Positions 1-5,405 of a stretch of DNA of 7,969 nucleotides are shown in pieces. The translations under genes were made by a program, and so were the position numbers. How positions within the stretch are numbered: position 1 is the first letter of the stretch; every line of letters begins with the position of its first letter. Below the pieces are notes generated by a model that saw only the letters and a program-made list of their open reading frames with translations, was not told the DNA's origin and did not search any database. This stretch comes from Gemmatimonadota bacterium (lineage in GTDB: Bacteria > Gemmatimonadota > Gemmatimonadetes > Longimicrobiales > Longimicrobiaceae): contig JAHWJV010000156.1 of the NCBI GenBank assembly GCA_019348265.1, positions 1 through 7,969 on the forward strand. Reading direction: 5' to 3'.

Positions 1-2
1 CG

Positions 3-77
3 GTCATCCACCTGCTGGTCCCGCGCATGGAGCCGGCAAGCGTGCCTTCGGACGAACGCCTGGACCTTTCACGATGA
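3..77 (+). CDS. 3' end of an unidentified upstream gene (partial)
   Basis: An open frame enters from the left edge and ends at TGA 75-77. It encodes 24 residues ending in ...SDERLDLSR. The stop overlaps the ATG of the following dehydratase-like gene as ATGA (74-77), the same coupling seen twice more in this window, which argues for a real gene end in the same operon. The fragment is too short to assign a family. Given the neighbour it might belong to a sugar-acid or related catabolic pathway, but that is a guess from position only. Another forward frame, the dehydratase's own, is also open here, so the frame choice rests mainly on the overlap. Confidence 0.55.
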   Translation, partial: VIHLLVPRMEPASVPSDERLDLSR

Positions 78-1318
78 AGATCACGGACCTCCGGGTGACG
101 CCGGTAAGCGTCCCGCTCGTCGGGCCGCTCCGCCACGCCAACGGCTGCCACTGGGGCCGATTCGTGCGGACGATCGTGGAGGTCGAGACGGACGAGGGTC
201 TCGTCGGGCTGGGGGAGATGGGCGGCGGCGGCGAGAGCGCAGTGGCCGCTTTCGAGGGGCTGAAGCCGTACCTCCTCGGGCGCGACCCGGCCCAACTGGA
301 GGAGATGCGCTTCCTCATCGCCAACCCCACCGCGTCCCTGTACAACAACCGCACGCAGATGCTCGCGGCCCTAGAGTTCGCCTGCCTCGATCTCCTGGGC
401 CAACGCTGGGGGGTCCCGGTGTGCGACATCCTCGGCGGCCGTCTCCGCGAGCGCGTGGCGTTCGCGTCCTACCTCTTCTTCCGCTACCCGAGCCCGCGTG
501 ACGGTGCCGGCGAGATCCGCACGCCCGACGACCTCGTCGCCGATGCGGTCGCGCTCAAGGAGCGCTACGGCTTCACCTCACACAAGCTCAAGGCCGGGGT
601 ATTCGCCCCTGAATACGAGCTCGAGTGCTACCGCGCCCTCGCCGACGCTCTGCCGGGAGACAGCTTCCGCATCGATCCCAACGGGGTCTGGTCGACCGAG
701 CAGGCGATCTGGTTCGGTCAGCAGATCGAGGACATCCGCAACGATTATCTCGAGGATCCGGTATTCGGCCTGCACGGGATGCGGCGCACTCGCGAGAAGG
801 TGCGCATGCCGCTCGCGACCAACACGGTGGTCGTCGGGTTCGAGCAGCTCGCCGCCAACGTTCTAGACACCGCTGTGGACGTCATCCTGCTCGACACCAC
901 CTTCTGGGGCGGGGTCCGTCCGTGCATCAAGGCGGCGGGGATCTGCGAGACCTTTCAGCTCGGAGTCGCGGTGCACTCGTCCGGCGAGCTCGGCATCCAG
1001 CTCGCCACGATGCTGCACCTGGGCGCCGCGATCCCCAACCTCGCCTTCGCAGCGGACGCCCACTATCACCAGCTCCAGGACGACATCATCGTCGGCGGGA
1101 AGCTGCCGTACGAGGGCGGCTCCATCGCGGTGCCCACCGGGACGGGGCTCGGCGTCCGCCTGGACCGAGACAAGCTTGGCGAGTACCACGAGCAGTTCCT
1201 CCGCCTGGGCTCTTACCCGTACGATCAGGACCCGCTCCGGCCCGGCTGGAGCCCTCTGATCCCGAACCAGCGGTGGGCGGATCCCCTCGACGCCCGCACC
1301 CCCGTCATTCCGTGGTGA
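74..1318 (+). CDS. Enolase-superfamily dehydratase, glucarate dehydratase-like
   Basis: This 414-residue protein is a mandelate racemase/muconate-lactonizing-type enzyme of the enolase superfamily, expected to be cytoplasmic and Mg2+-dependent. The N-terminal capping domain spans roughly residues 1-130 and includes the GEMGGGG loop at 48-54. A TIM-barrel follows with a complete set of catalytic positions: K171-x-K173 (SHKLKAG), D201 and N203 (RIDPNG), E227 (YLEDP), N250 (ATN), D274 (LLDTTFWGG) and H301 (AVHSSGE). KxK plus a D/E/N metal-ligand set and a late D-H dyad is the pattern known from glucarate dehydratase, which removes water from an acid sugar after alpha-proton abstraction. The exact substrate cannot be read from sequence; glucarate, galactarate or another acid sugar are all possible. 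The start ATG overlaps the preceding stop (ATGA) and has only a weak Shine-Dalgarno, consistent with translational coupling. The length fits the family, and I see no frameshift or missing residue. Confidence 0.88.
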   Translation: MKITDLRVTPVSVPLVGPLRHANGCHWGRFVRTIVEVETDEGLVGLGEMGGGGESAVAAFEGLKPYLLGRDPAQLEEMRFLIANPTASLYNNRTQMLAALEFACLDLLGQRWGVPVCDILGGRLRERVAFASYLFFRYPSPRDGAGEIRTPDDLVADAVALKERYGFTSHKLKAGVFAPEYELECYRALADALPGDSFRIDPNGVWSTEQAIWFGQQIEDIRNDYLEDPVFGLHGMRRTREKVRMPLATNTVVVGFEQLAANVLDTAVDVILLDTTFWGGVRPCIKAAGICETFQLGVAVHSSGELGIQLATMLHLGAAIPNLAFAADAHYHQLQDDIIVGGKLPYEGGSIAVPTGTGLGVRLDRDKLGEYHEQFLRLGSYPYDQDPLRPGWSPLIPNQRWADPLDARTPVIPW

Positions 1319-1367
1319 CTCTCCCGGCTGATGCCCTCCCCGCGCTGCATCTGACGATCCGCGCCCA

Positions 1368-1385
1368 CTTCCGCGCGCCCGGAAG
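1368..1385 (+). terminator. Weak hairpin in the 103-bp gap after the dehydratase gene
   Basis: CTTCCG (1368-1373) and CGGAAG (1380-1385) form a perfect 6-bp stem with a 6-nt loop, 50 bp after the dehydratase stop. No T-run follows, so it is at best an atypical terminator or an mRNA structure ahead of the TIGR02587-like gene. Such stems are common by chance in GC-rich DNA. Confidence 0.2.
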
Positions 1386-1421
1386 CGCAGCTACGAACGT
1401 ACCCCATGCGCAGGTGCTCCG

Positions 1422-2267
1422 GTGACAGTCTCGCGCACTGACCGGAAGTTCTTCGCCGGGCTCGGCAGAGCGTTCGGAGCGGCCATCTTCTTCTCCCTGC
1501 CGCTGCTGATGACGATGGAGATGTGGTGGCTCGGCTTCTACATGGACCGGGTCCGCCTGGTCATCCTCATGACGCTGATGATCCCCATGCTCATCGGCCT
1601 CGACCACTACTCCGGCTTCAAGGAGACCGCCACCTGGGGCGACGACGTGATCGACGGCATGGTAGCGTACGGCGTGGGGTTCGTCTCCGCCGCCTTCGTC
1701 CTCCTCGTCTTCAACGTCATCGATCTGGCGATGCCGTTCGTGGAGATCATCGGGAAGGTCTCGTTACAGGCGGTGCCGGCGAGCTTCGGCGCGGCGCTCG
1801 CATCCAGCCAGCTCGGCGGGGACGGCGAGGAGACGGTGGAGGCCAAACGGCAGCGGCTGCCGGGCTACGCCAAGGAGATCTTCTTCATGTCCGTCGGCGC
1901 GCTCTTCCTCGCCTTCAACGTCGCCCCCACCGAGGAGATGATCCTGATCGCCTTCGTCATGACTCCCTGGCACGGCCTCGCGCTCGCCGCGGCTTCCCTG
2001 GTACTCATGCACGCGTTCGTCTACGCGGTCGAGTTCAAGGGACAGCCGACCCCCGCCACGGGCATTGGTATGATGAGCATCTTTTTCCGCTACACGGTCG
2101 TGGGATACACGGTGGCGCTCCTGATCAGCGCGTACGTGCTCTGGACTTTCGGCCGCTTCGAGGACGCGCCCGTTTCCATGATCGTGATGAAGGCGGTTGT
2201 CCTCGGTTTCCCCGCCGGACTCGGAGCCGCGGCGGCCCGCCTGATCCTGCAGTCGGACGACTCATGA
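1422..2267 (+). CDS. TIGR02587/DUF2391-like integral membrane protein
   Basis: This 281-residue polytopic inner-membrane protein has about seven hydrophobic segments, near residues 17-39, 43-62, 80-101, 105-127, 152-180, 184-202, 222-243 and 253-274; the boundaries are approximate and one of these may not cross. A charged cytoplasmic-type loop lies at about 131-150 (GGDGEETVEAKRQR). Conserved-looking polar residues inside or next to helices include the FNVAPTEEM stretch at 165-173, WWLGFYMDR at 35-43 and DDVIDG at 74-79. From memory this matches the TIGR02587 family, a membrane protein of unknown function described as always paired with TIGR02588, and the next gene fits that partner. The start is GTG at 1422, with AGGTG at 1412-1416 as a possible ribosome site. 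The stop overlaps the next start as ATGA. Function is unknown; transport or envelope sensing would be speculation. Confidence 0.85.
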   Translation: MTVSRTDRKFFAGLGRAFGAAIFFSLPLLMTMEMWWLGFYMDRVRLVILMTLMIPMLIGLDHYSGFKETATWGDDVIDGMVAYGVGFVSAAFVLLVFNVIDLAMPFVEIIGKVSLQAVPASFGAALASSQLGGDGEETVEAKRQRLPGYAKEIFFMSVGALFLAFNVAPTEEMILIAFVMTPWHGLALAAASLVLMHAFVYAVEFKGQPTPATGIGMMSIFFRYTVVGYTVALLISAYVLWTFGRFEDAPVSMIVMKAVVLGFPAGLGAAAARLILQSDDS

Positions 2268-2692
2268 GCGAATCCAGCGCGGAGCGGGAGAGCGGGCGCG
2301 CCGGCACGGCCGCACCCGGCGCCGTTTCCCCATGGGAGTGGGTCGCAGCGGCATTCAGTTCGCTGCTGGTGCTCGGCGTGATCGGAACGTTCGTCTACGA
2401 AGCGATGGCGGGGCCGCCCACGCCTCCGAATGTCCGCATCGAGGTCGAGCGCGTGGGAAAGGTCGGTGACCTCTACCTGGTCGAATTCCAGGCGCTCAAT
2501 TCGGGGCGGACGACCGCCGCGGGCCTCGAGGTGGAGGGGGAGCTGAAAGCGGGCGCGCGGAGCGTCGAGACCAGCGGGGTAACCATCGATTACCTGCCCG
2601 GGGAATCCTCCCGCCGGGCCGGTCTCTTCTTCTCGAAGGATCCCAGCCGCTTCACCCTGGTGATCCAGCCGAAGGGCTACGACCGCCCCTGA
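2264..2692 (+). CDS. TIGR02588-like single-pass membrane protein
   Basis: This 142-residue protein has a disordered Ser/Gly/Ala-rich N-terminus (1-20), one membrane helix at about 26-48 (WEWVAAAFSSLLVLGVIGTF) and a C-terminal domain predicted to lie outside the cytoplasm. That domain looks beta-rich, with a run VRIEVERVGKVGDLYLVEF, then NSGRTTAAGLEVEGEL (79-94), ETSGVTIDYLPGESSRRAG (102-120) and a GYDRP end. These blocks resemble what I remember of TIGR02588, the obligate partner of TIGR02587. I chose ATG 2264 because it overlaps the previous stop by ATGA and puts the helix just after a short tail. The same frame is open back to 1523, but that extension lies over the TIGR02587-like gene in a different frame and reads as arginine-rich shadow. 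The function is unknown; the pair probably forms one membrane complex. Confidence 0.83.
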   Translation: MSESSAERESGRAGTAAPGAVSPWEWVAAAFSSLLVLGVIGTFVYEAMAGPPTPPNVRIEVERVGKVGDLYLVEFQALNSGRTTAAGLEVEGELKAGARSVETSGVTIDYLPGESSRRAGLFFSKDPSRFTLVIQPKGYDRP

Positions 2693-2708
2693 GCGGGCCC
2701 GGACCCGC
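2693..2708 (+). terminator. Possible terminator hairpin after the TIGR02588-like gene
   Basis: GCGGG (2693-2697) and CCCGC (2704-2708) make a 5-bp GC stem with a 6-nt loop directly after the stop codon of the membrane-protein pair. There is no T-tract. Its position fits an end of transcription, but the structure is short and unproven. Confidence 0.28.
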
Positions 2709-2856
2709 CATCCCGTTCCTGCGGAGCGCCGGCTCGCGGAGTGACCTGCCCCACCGCGGCCGGCGCCCATCGTCACGCCAAGATCGCTATTTGCACCATC
2801 GTGCGCTAAATTCTGCCGGCAGCATGCTACGCGCGGCATCGTACACGGCAGGAGCG

Positions 2857-2880
2857 GCGGGGCTCGAGCGAGCACCCCGC
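2857..2880 (+). promoter_or_regulatory. GC hairpin in the leader of the small charged-protein gene
   Basis: GCGGGG (2857-2862) pairs perfectly with CCCCGC (2875-2880). Inside the 12-nt loop, CT (2863-2864) can pair with AG (2871-2872) across a small bulge. The hairpin ends 15 bp before the GGGAGGG ribosome site (2896-2902) and 25 bp before ATG 2906. The same leader holds the 10-bp palindrome CTGCCGGCAG (2813-2822), which abuts AGCATGCT (2821-2828). These may be RNA structure or protein-binding sites. I see no convincing sigma70 promoter pair in 2693-2905. Confidence 0.3.
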
Positions 2881-2905
2881 GGTCGGCCAGCCAGCGGGAG
2901 GGCCC

Positions 2906-3106
2906 ATGGCGAGAAGAGCGAACTACGGTTTCGAGAAGCGGCAGAAGGAAGTGAAGAAGCAGCAGAAGCGCGACGAGAAGGCGGAAAAGAAGCGACTGCG
3001 GCGCGAGGGCGGAGAAATCGAGGGGACCGGCACTGACGAGACGGAAGACGGCGTCGACGAGTCGGAGGAGCTCGACTCCGACGAAGAAGACGGGACGCCC
3101 CCCTGA
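2906..3106 (+). CDS. Small charge-segregated protein of unknown function
   Basis: This 66-residue protein is sharply divided by charge. Residues 1-33 hold 15 Lys/Arg and 5 acidic residues, in a predicted helix or coiled coil (FEKRQKEVKKQQKRDEKAEKK). Residues 34-66 hold 16 Asp/Glu and no Lys or Arg, and are probably disordered. The opening MARRANYGFEKRQKE resembles short hypothetical proteins I recall from several phyla (M-x-R-x-N-Y-x-F-E-K-R-x-K-E), so it is likely conserved. A good ribosome site, GGGAGGG (2896-2902), precedes ATG. The stop lies 7 bp before the methyltransferase-like gene, so the two are probably co-transcribed. There is no signal peptide or membrane helix. The basic half could bind nucleic acid and the acidic tail could self-mask it, but this is inference. 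Confidence 0.75.
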   Translation: MARRANYGFEKRQKEVKKQQKRDEKAEKKRLRREGGEIEGTGTDETEDGVDESEELDSDEEDGTPP

Positions 3107-3113
3107 TTCCTCG

Positions 3114-3728
3114 ATGAGCTCGAGCGTGCCCGTCGGCGTCGCCGAGGTGCACCCTTCCGTCCTGGAGAAGATCTACGCGCTCTCGGAGGAGGGGCAGGAC
3201 ATCTGGCACCGCTTCGACGCGGAGGTGCGCCAGGACCACTTCCATCCCTTCGTCCCGGCCGACTACTCGCGGGTGCAGGCGGCTCTCGTCGCCTTACGCG
3301 CCCCCGGCCTGAAGTTCCTGGAGTGGGGCTCCGCGACCGGGGTGATCACCATCATGGCTGATCTGCTCGGTTTCGAGGCGTACGGCATCGAGTGCGACGC
3401 GCAGCTCGTGGAGGTGGCGCGAGAGCTCGCCAGGAAGTTCGGCTCCAACGCCCGCTTCGCCGCCGGAAGCTTCCTCCCAACCGGATACGCCTGGCGCCCT
3501 CGTGATGGCGATGGGCGGCTCGGCACGATCGGCGAGGGGTCCTCCGGCTACCTCGAGCTGGGTCACCCGCTCGAGGACTTCGACCTCGTCTACGGCTATC
3601 CGTGGGGGGGCGAGGAGCCGATGATGCACGACCTGATGCGGTGCTACGGCGGGCGGGCGGCACGCCTCCTGATCCACGGCACTTCCGGTGGCGTTCAGGT
3701 CTACCGGGACGGCCGTTTGGAGCCGTGA
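3114..3728 (+). CDS. Class I SAM-dependent methyltransferase-like protein
   Basis: This 204-residue cytoplasmic protein has a Rossmann-type SAM fold. Motif I is FLEWGSATGVITI at 68-80 (the E-x-G-S-x-x-G glycine loop). The acidic residue that would hold the ribose of SAM is E93 in YGIECD (90-95). A motif IV-like strand is DLVYGYPWGG at 157-166. A helical N-terminal part (12-60, with HRFDAEVRQDHFHPFVPADY) may form the substrate lid. Motif IV lacks the D/N-PP-Y signature of N6-adenine or N5-glutamine enzymes, so the target (small molecule, protein or RNA) is open. The fold is compact and lacks an extra substrate domain. No Shine-Dalgarno is visible at ATG 3114, and coupling to the charged-protein gene 7 bp upstream is likely. 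GTG 3126 is an alternative start. Specific function unknown. Confidence 0.75.
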   Translation: MSSSVPVGVAEVHPSVLEKIYALSEEGQDIWHRFDAEVRQDHFHPFVPADYSRVQAALVALRAPGLKFLEWGSATGVITIMADLLGFEAYGIECDAQLVEVARELARKFGSNARFAAGSFLPTGYAWRPRDGDGRLGTIGEGSSGYLELGHPLEDFDLVYGYPWGGEEPMMHDLMRCYGGRAARLLIHGTSGGVQVYRDGRLEP

Positions 3729-3779
3729 TCCGGCGCTTCAGTCACAACACACTGGATCTGGCGGTAAAGAGCCGACATA

Positions 3780-3808
3780 TTGGCTCCCCCGGCGCCGCCG
3801 GGTATACC
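3780..3808 (+). promoter_or_regulatory. Candidate sigma70-type promoter of the TPR gene, with a palindrome in the spacer
   Basis: TTGGCT (3780-3785) and TATACC (3803-3808) are separated by exactly 17 bp. Each matches 4 of 6 bases of the TTGACA and TATAAT consensus. The spacer carries a 15-bp inverted repeat, CCCGGC-gcc-GCCGGG (3788-3802), touching the -10 box. The predicted transcription start falls only a few bases before ATG 3820, so the mRNA would be leaderless or nearly so. The palindrome could be an operator where binding would block polymerase, or only GC-rich coincidence. Confidence 0.5.
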
Positions 3809-3819
3809 ACCTCGACCCC

Positions 3820-5133
3820 ATGATCATCATGCGGCAGCCTACCGTTCAGAAGCGGCCCCGGCGTCGGCATCGGGTTCCGTTCCCGCTTACCGACACGGCC
3901 GAACTCTTCGAGGGTGGCGAGATCCTGCGCGAGTTCGACAGCGACGTCGCCGTCGTGCTCTGGAAGTCGTACAAGAACGTGATGCTCTGGGCGGGCGCTC
4001 ACCACGAAGACCGGGCCGGGCTGTTCGCGACCGGGGCGGGGGAGAGGCGGCGCGCCGAGATCCGCGCCACCTCGGCGGAGGCTGCGATCGAGCAGCCGCT
4101 TCAGGAGCTGGCGGCGCTGCTGGACGCGCCCGGCGAGGCGGATGCCGTGATGATCGCCGGCGCCTGCCGCGCGCTATCGGCCTGGGCAGCCGCCCGAAAC
4201 GCTTCGGCCAGCGCCCTCCTCTTCATGCAGGCCGCCGCTCTCACGTCCCCCGCGGACGCGGACGCGGCCTGCTCGGTCGGCCGCATGGCGCGAAATCGGG
4301 CCGAGTACGCGCGGGCGGAGACCTGGTTCCGGCAGGCGATCGTAGCCGCTCGCGCGGCGGAGAACTGGACCGCCTACACGCAGGCGTACGTCGGTCTGGG
4401 GAAGGTCTTCACGCATCGAGGCGCCCTGCCGTCGGCGCGTCGCGCCCTGGTCCTGGCTTATCGAACCGCCACCCGGCACCACCTCCGCGAGCTCCGCGGC
4501 TGGGCACTTTCAGACCTGGGCATCGTCTCGATCCAGGCGGGCCGCTGGGCGGACGCCTGCGCGTGCATCCGCAACGCGCTCACGATCTATGGACCCGCGC
4601 ACCCCCTCTCCGCCAATCTGGTCCACGACGTCGCATATGGCTGGATCAAGGAGGGGTGGTTCGCACCCGCGGTGCGTCTGCTCGCCAAGGTCGGCCCCCG
4701 GCTGTCCGATCGACTCGTGCGCGTGCACGTCTCGAGCAGCCTGGCACGAGCCAGTGGTGGTGCCGGCGACGGGACACAATTCAATGCGGCCGTGGCGGAA
4801 TTGCGGGACCTCAGCACCGATCCGGCGCTCGCGGCGCTTATGCCCGACGCCTGGCTCGATGTGGCTCACGGCGCCGCCAGCCTCGGCCGGTGGGACTCGG
4901 CCGAGCAAGCGGCGGCGGCCGCTCTCCGCCTCGCGGAAAACCAGGCCCAGGCACGCGTCAGGTTCGAGGCGGAGGCGACCCTCGCTTCAATCCGGGGTGA
5001 CCGCGTCGCTGCCACCCTGCGCGGCGCGAGCGCCATCCGGGTCCCGAACGCCGTCAGCGAGCTCGCGAGCGAGCTCGCCGGTTTGCTCGACGAGACGGCG
5101 GACGCACACCTGGTGGGCGCGTCCGCCGTCTAG
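3820..5133 (+). CDS. TPR-repeat protein
   Basis: This 437-residue, alanine-rich, all-helical protein has tetratricopeptide-like repeats. Helix pairs are best seen near residues 147-181 (SVGRMARNRAEYARAETWFRQAI), 187-221 (YVGLGKVFTHRGALPSARRAL), 227-260 (ALSDLGIVSIQAGRWADACACI), 267-290 (degenerate) and 345-378 (VAHGAASLGRWDSAEQAAAAAL). Residues 22-70 form a separate conserved-looking head (FEGGEILREF, VVLWKSYKNVMLWAG). There is no signal peptide, membrane helix or recognisable DNA-binding or enzyme domain, so a cytoplasmic scaffold or sensor role is likely. The frame is open back to 3688, but I prefer ATG 3820 (or 3829), because the extension overlaps the methyltransferase end and would cross the candidate promoter. 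No Shine-Dalgarno is visible. The 3' end lies in a 13-bp inverted repeat. Its convergent neighbour is a tiny lipoprotein. Function not known. Confidence 0.8.
   Translation: MIIMRQPTVQKRPRRRHRVPFPLTDTAELFEGGEILREFDSDVAVVLWKSYKNVMLWAGAHHEDRAGLFATGAGERRRAEIRATSAEAAIEQPLQELAALLDAPGEADAVMIAGACRALSAWAAARNASASALLFMQAAALTSPADADAACSVGRMARNRAEYARAETWFRQAIVAARAAENWTAYTQAYVGLGKVFTHRGALPSARRALVLAYRTATRHHLRELRGWALSDLGIVSIQAGRWADACACIRNALTIYGPAHPLSANLVHDVAYGWIKEGWFAPAVRLLAKVGPRLSDRLVRVHVSSSLARASGGAGDGTQFNAAVAELRDLSTDPALAALMPDAWLDVAHGAASLGRWDSAEQAAAAALRLAENQAQARVRFEAEATLASIRGDRVAATLRGASAIRVPNAVSELASELAGLLDETADAHLVGASAV
5093..5131. repeat. Perfect 13-bp inverted repeat across the TPR gene 3' end
   Basis: The left arm is A-GACGGCGGACGC (5093-5105) and the right arm GCGTCCGCCGTC-T (5119-5131), with a 13-nt centre (5106-5118). 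All 13 pairs match, 11 of the 13 being G:C. The TPR stop codon TAG (5131-5133) begins on the last base of the right arm. The structure sits between two convergent genes (TPR + and lipoprotein -), where a two-way terminator would be expected. There is no T-run on either side, so it would be a GC-hairpin terminator of non-classical type or an mRNA 3' end-protecting stem. Confidence 0.6.
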
Positions 5134-5157
5134 ACGCGCTGCTCCGCGCCTGCTCGA

Positions 5158-5286
5158 TCAGCCGGGCGATCCGATCCCGGTGTTCTGGCTCGGAACGCTG
5201 ACGCTCGGCGCCGTGGGGCTGTCCCCACTGCAGGCGGTCGCCACCAGGACGGCAGCGAGGGCGAGAACGAGTCGGAATGCTTTCAT
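5158..5286 (-). CDS. Tiny lipoprotein, 42 residues
   Basis: ATG at 5286 (minus strand) is preceded by an excellent ribosome site, AAGGAG (plus coordinates 5294-5299), 7 bases away. This decides the start; the frame is open further to 5385 but the extension is arginine-rich and lacks such a site. Residues 1-18 form a bacterial signal peptide (K2 and R5, hydrophobic 6-16). A lipobox-like ATAC places the lipidated cysteine at residue 19, with Ala rather than Leu at -3. The mature part is only 24 residues (CSGDSPTAPSVSVPSQNTG...), Ser/Pro-rich and probably unstructured. The CSGDSPTAP start resembles lipoprotein ends I recall as frequent in Gemmatimonadota. Serine at +2 suggests the outer membrane if E. 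coli sorting rules apply. It is convergent with the TPR gene (24 bp apart) and divergent from the AraC-type regulator. Function unknown; a secreted signal or envelope peptide is possible. Confidence 0.75.
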   Translation of the reverse strand: MKAFRLVLALAAVLVATACSGDSPTAPSVSVPSQNTGIGSPG

Positions 5287-5350
5287 GATCGAGCTCCTTC
5301 GAGTGGCGGTTGGCGCGGGGCGCAGCACGTAGATAGAAGCTGCCCCATCC

Positions 5351-5362
5351 CGCCGACCGGCG
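5351..5362. promoter_or_regulatory. Short palindrome in the divergent lipoprotein/regulator intergenic region
   Basis: CGCCG-ac-CGGCG (5351-5362) is a 12-bp inverted repeat near the middle of the 119-bp region between the lipoprotein start and the regulator start. It could be an operator for the neighbouring AraC-type protein, although AraC proteins more often use direct repeats. In DNA this GC-rich it may also be chance. Confidence 0.25.
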
Positions 5363-5389
5363 CGAGACTGCGGACGATTGCCCATCGAA

Positions 5390-5395
5390 TAATAC
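5390..5395 (+). promoter_or_regulatory. Possible -10 box just upstream of the regulator start
   Basis: TAATAC (5390-5395), within the AT-rich patch GAATAATAC, ends 10 bases before GTG 5406, almost the same distance as TATACC before the TPR start (11 bases). No good -35 box lies at 16-18 bp (the sequence there is about ACTGCG). If real, the regulator mRNA would be leaderless or nearly so, which fits the missing Shine-Dalgarno. Confidence 0.35.
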
Positions 5396-5405
5396 CGGAC
5401 ATCCT

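Noticed and set aside
1523..2263. In-frame upstream extension of the TIGR02588-like gene
   Set aside because: It overlaps the membrane-protein gene in another frame and translates to Arg/Gly/His-rich shadow sequence. ATG 2264 with the ATGA overlap is the natural start.
2090..2875. 261-residue reverse open frame opposite the TIGR02588-like gene
   Set aside because: It spans two genes and an intergenic gap with Arg/Ala-rich content, typical of an antisense shadow.
3760..3768. GGCGGTAAA, similar to the ops element GGCGGTAG used by RfaH before polysaccharide operons
   Set aside because: It is not a full match, lies 3 kb from the rfb genes before an unrelated TPR gene, and no JUMPStart context is present.
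3688..3819. Upstream extension of the TPR gene (44 more residues)
   Set aside because: It overlaps the methyltransferase end, crosses the candidate promoter and reads as low-quality Arg-rich sequence with no ribosome site.
3780..5000. 406-residue forward open frame over the TPR gene
   Set aside because: The translation is an Arg/Gly/Pro-rich shadow with no family signal. The +1-shifted TPR frame gives clear helical repeats.
5287..5385. Longer 75-residue version of the lipoprotein
   Set aside because: It would bury the signal peptide behind an Arg-rich stretch, while ATG 5286 has a perfectly placed AAGGAG.
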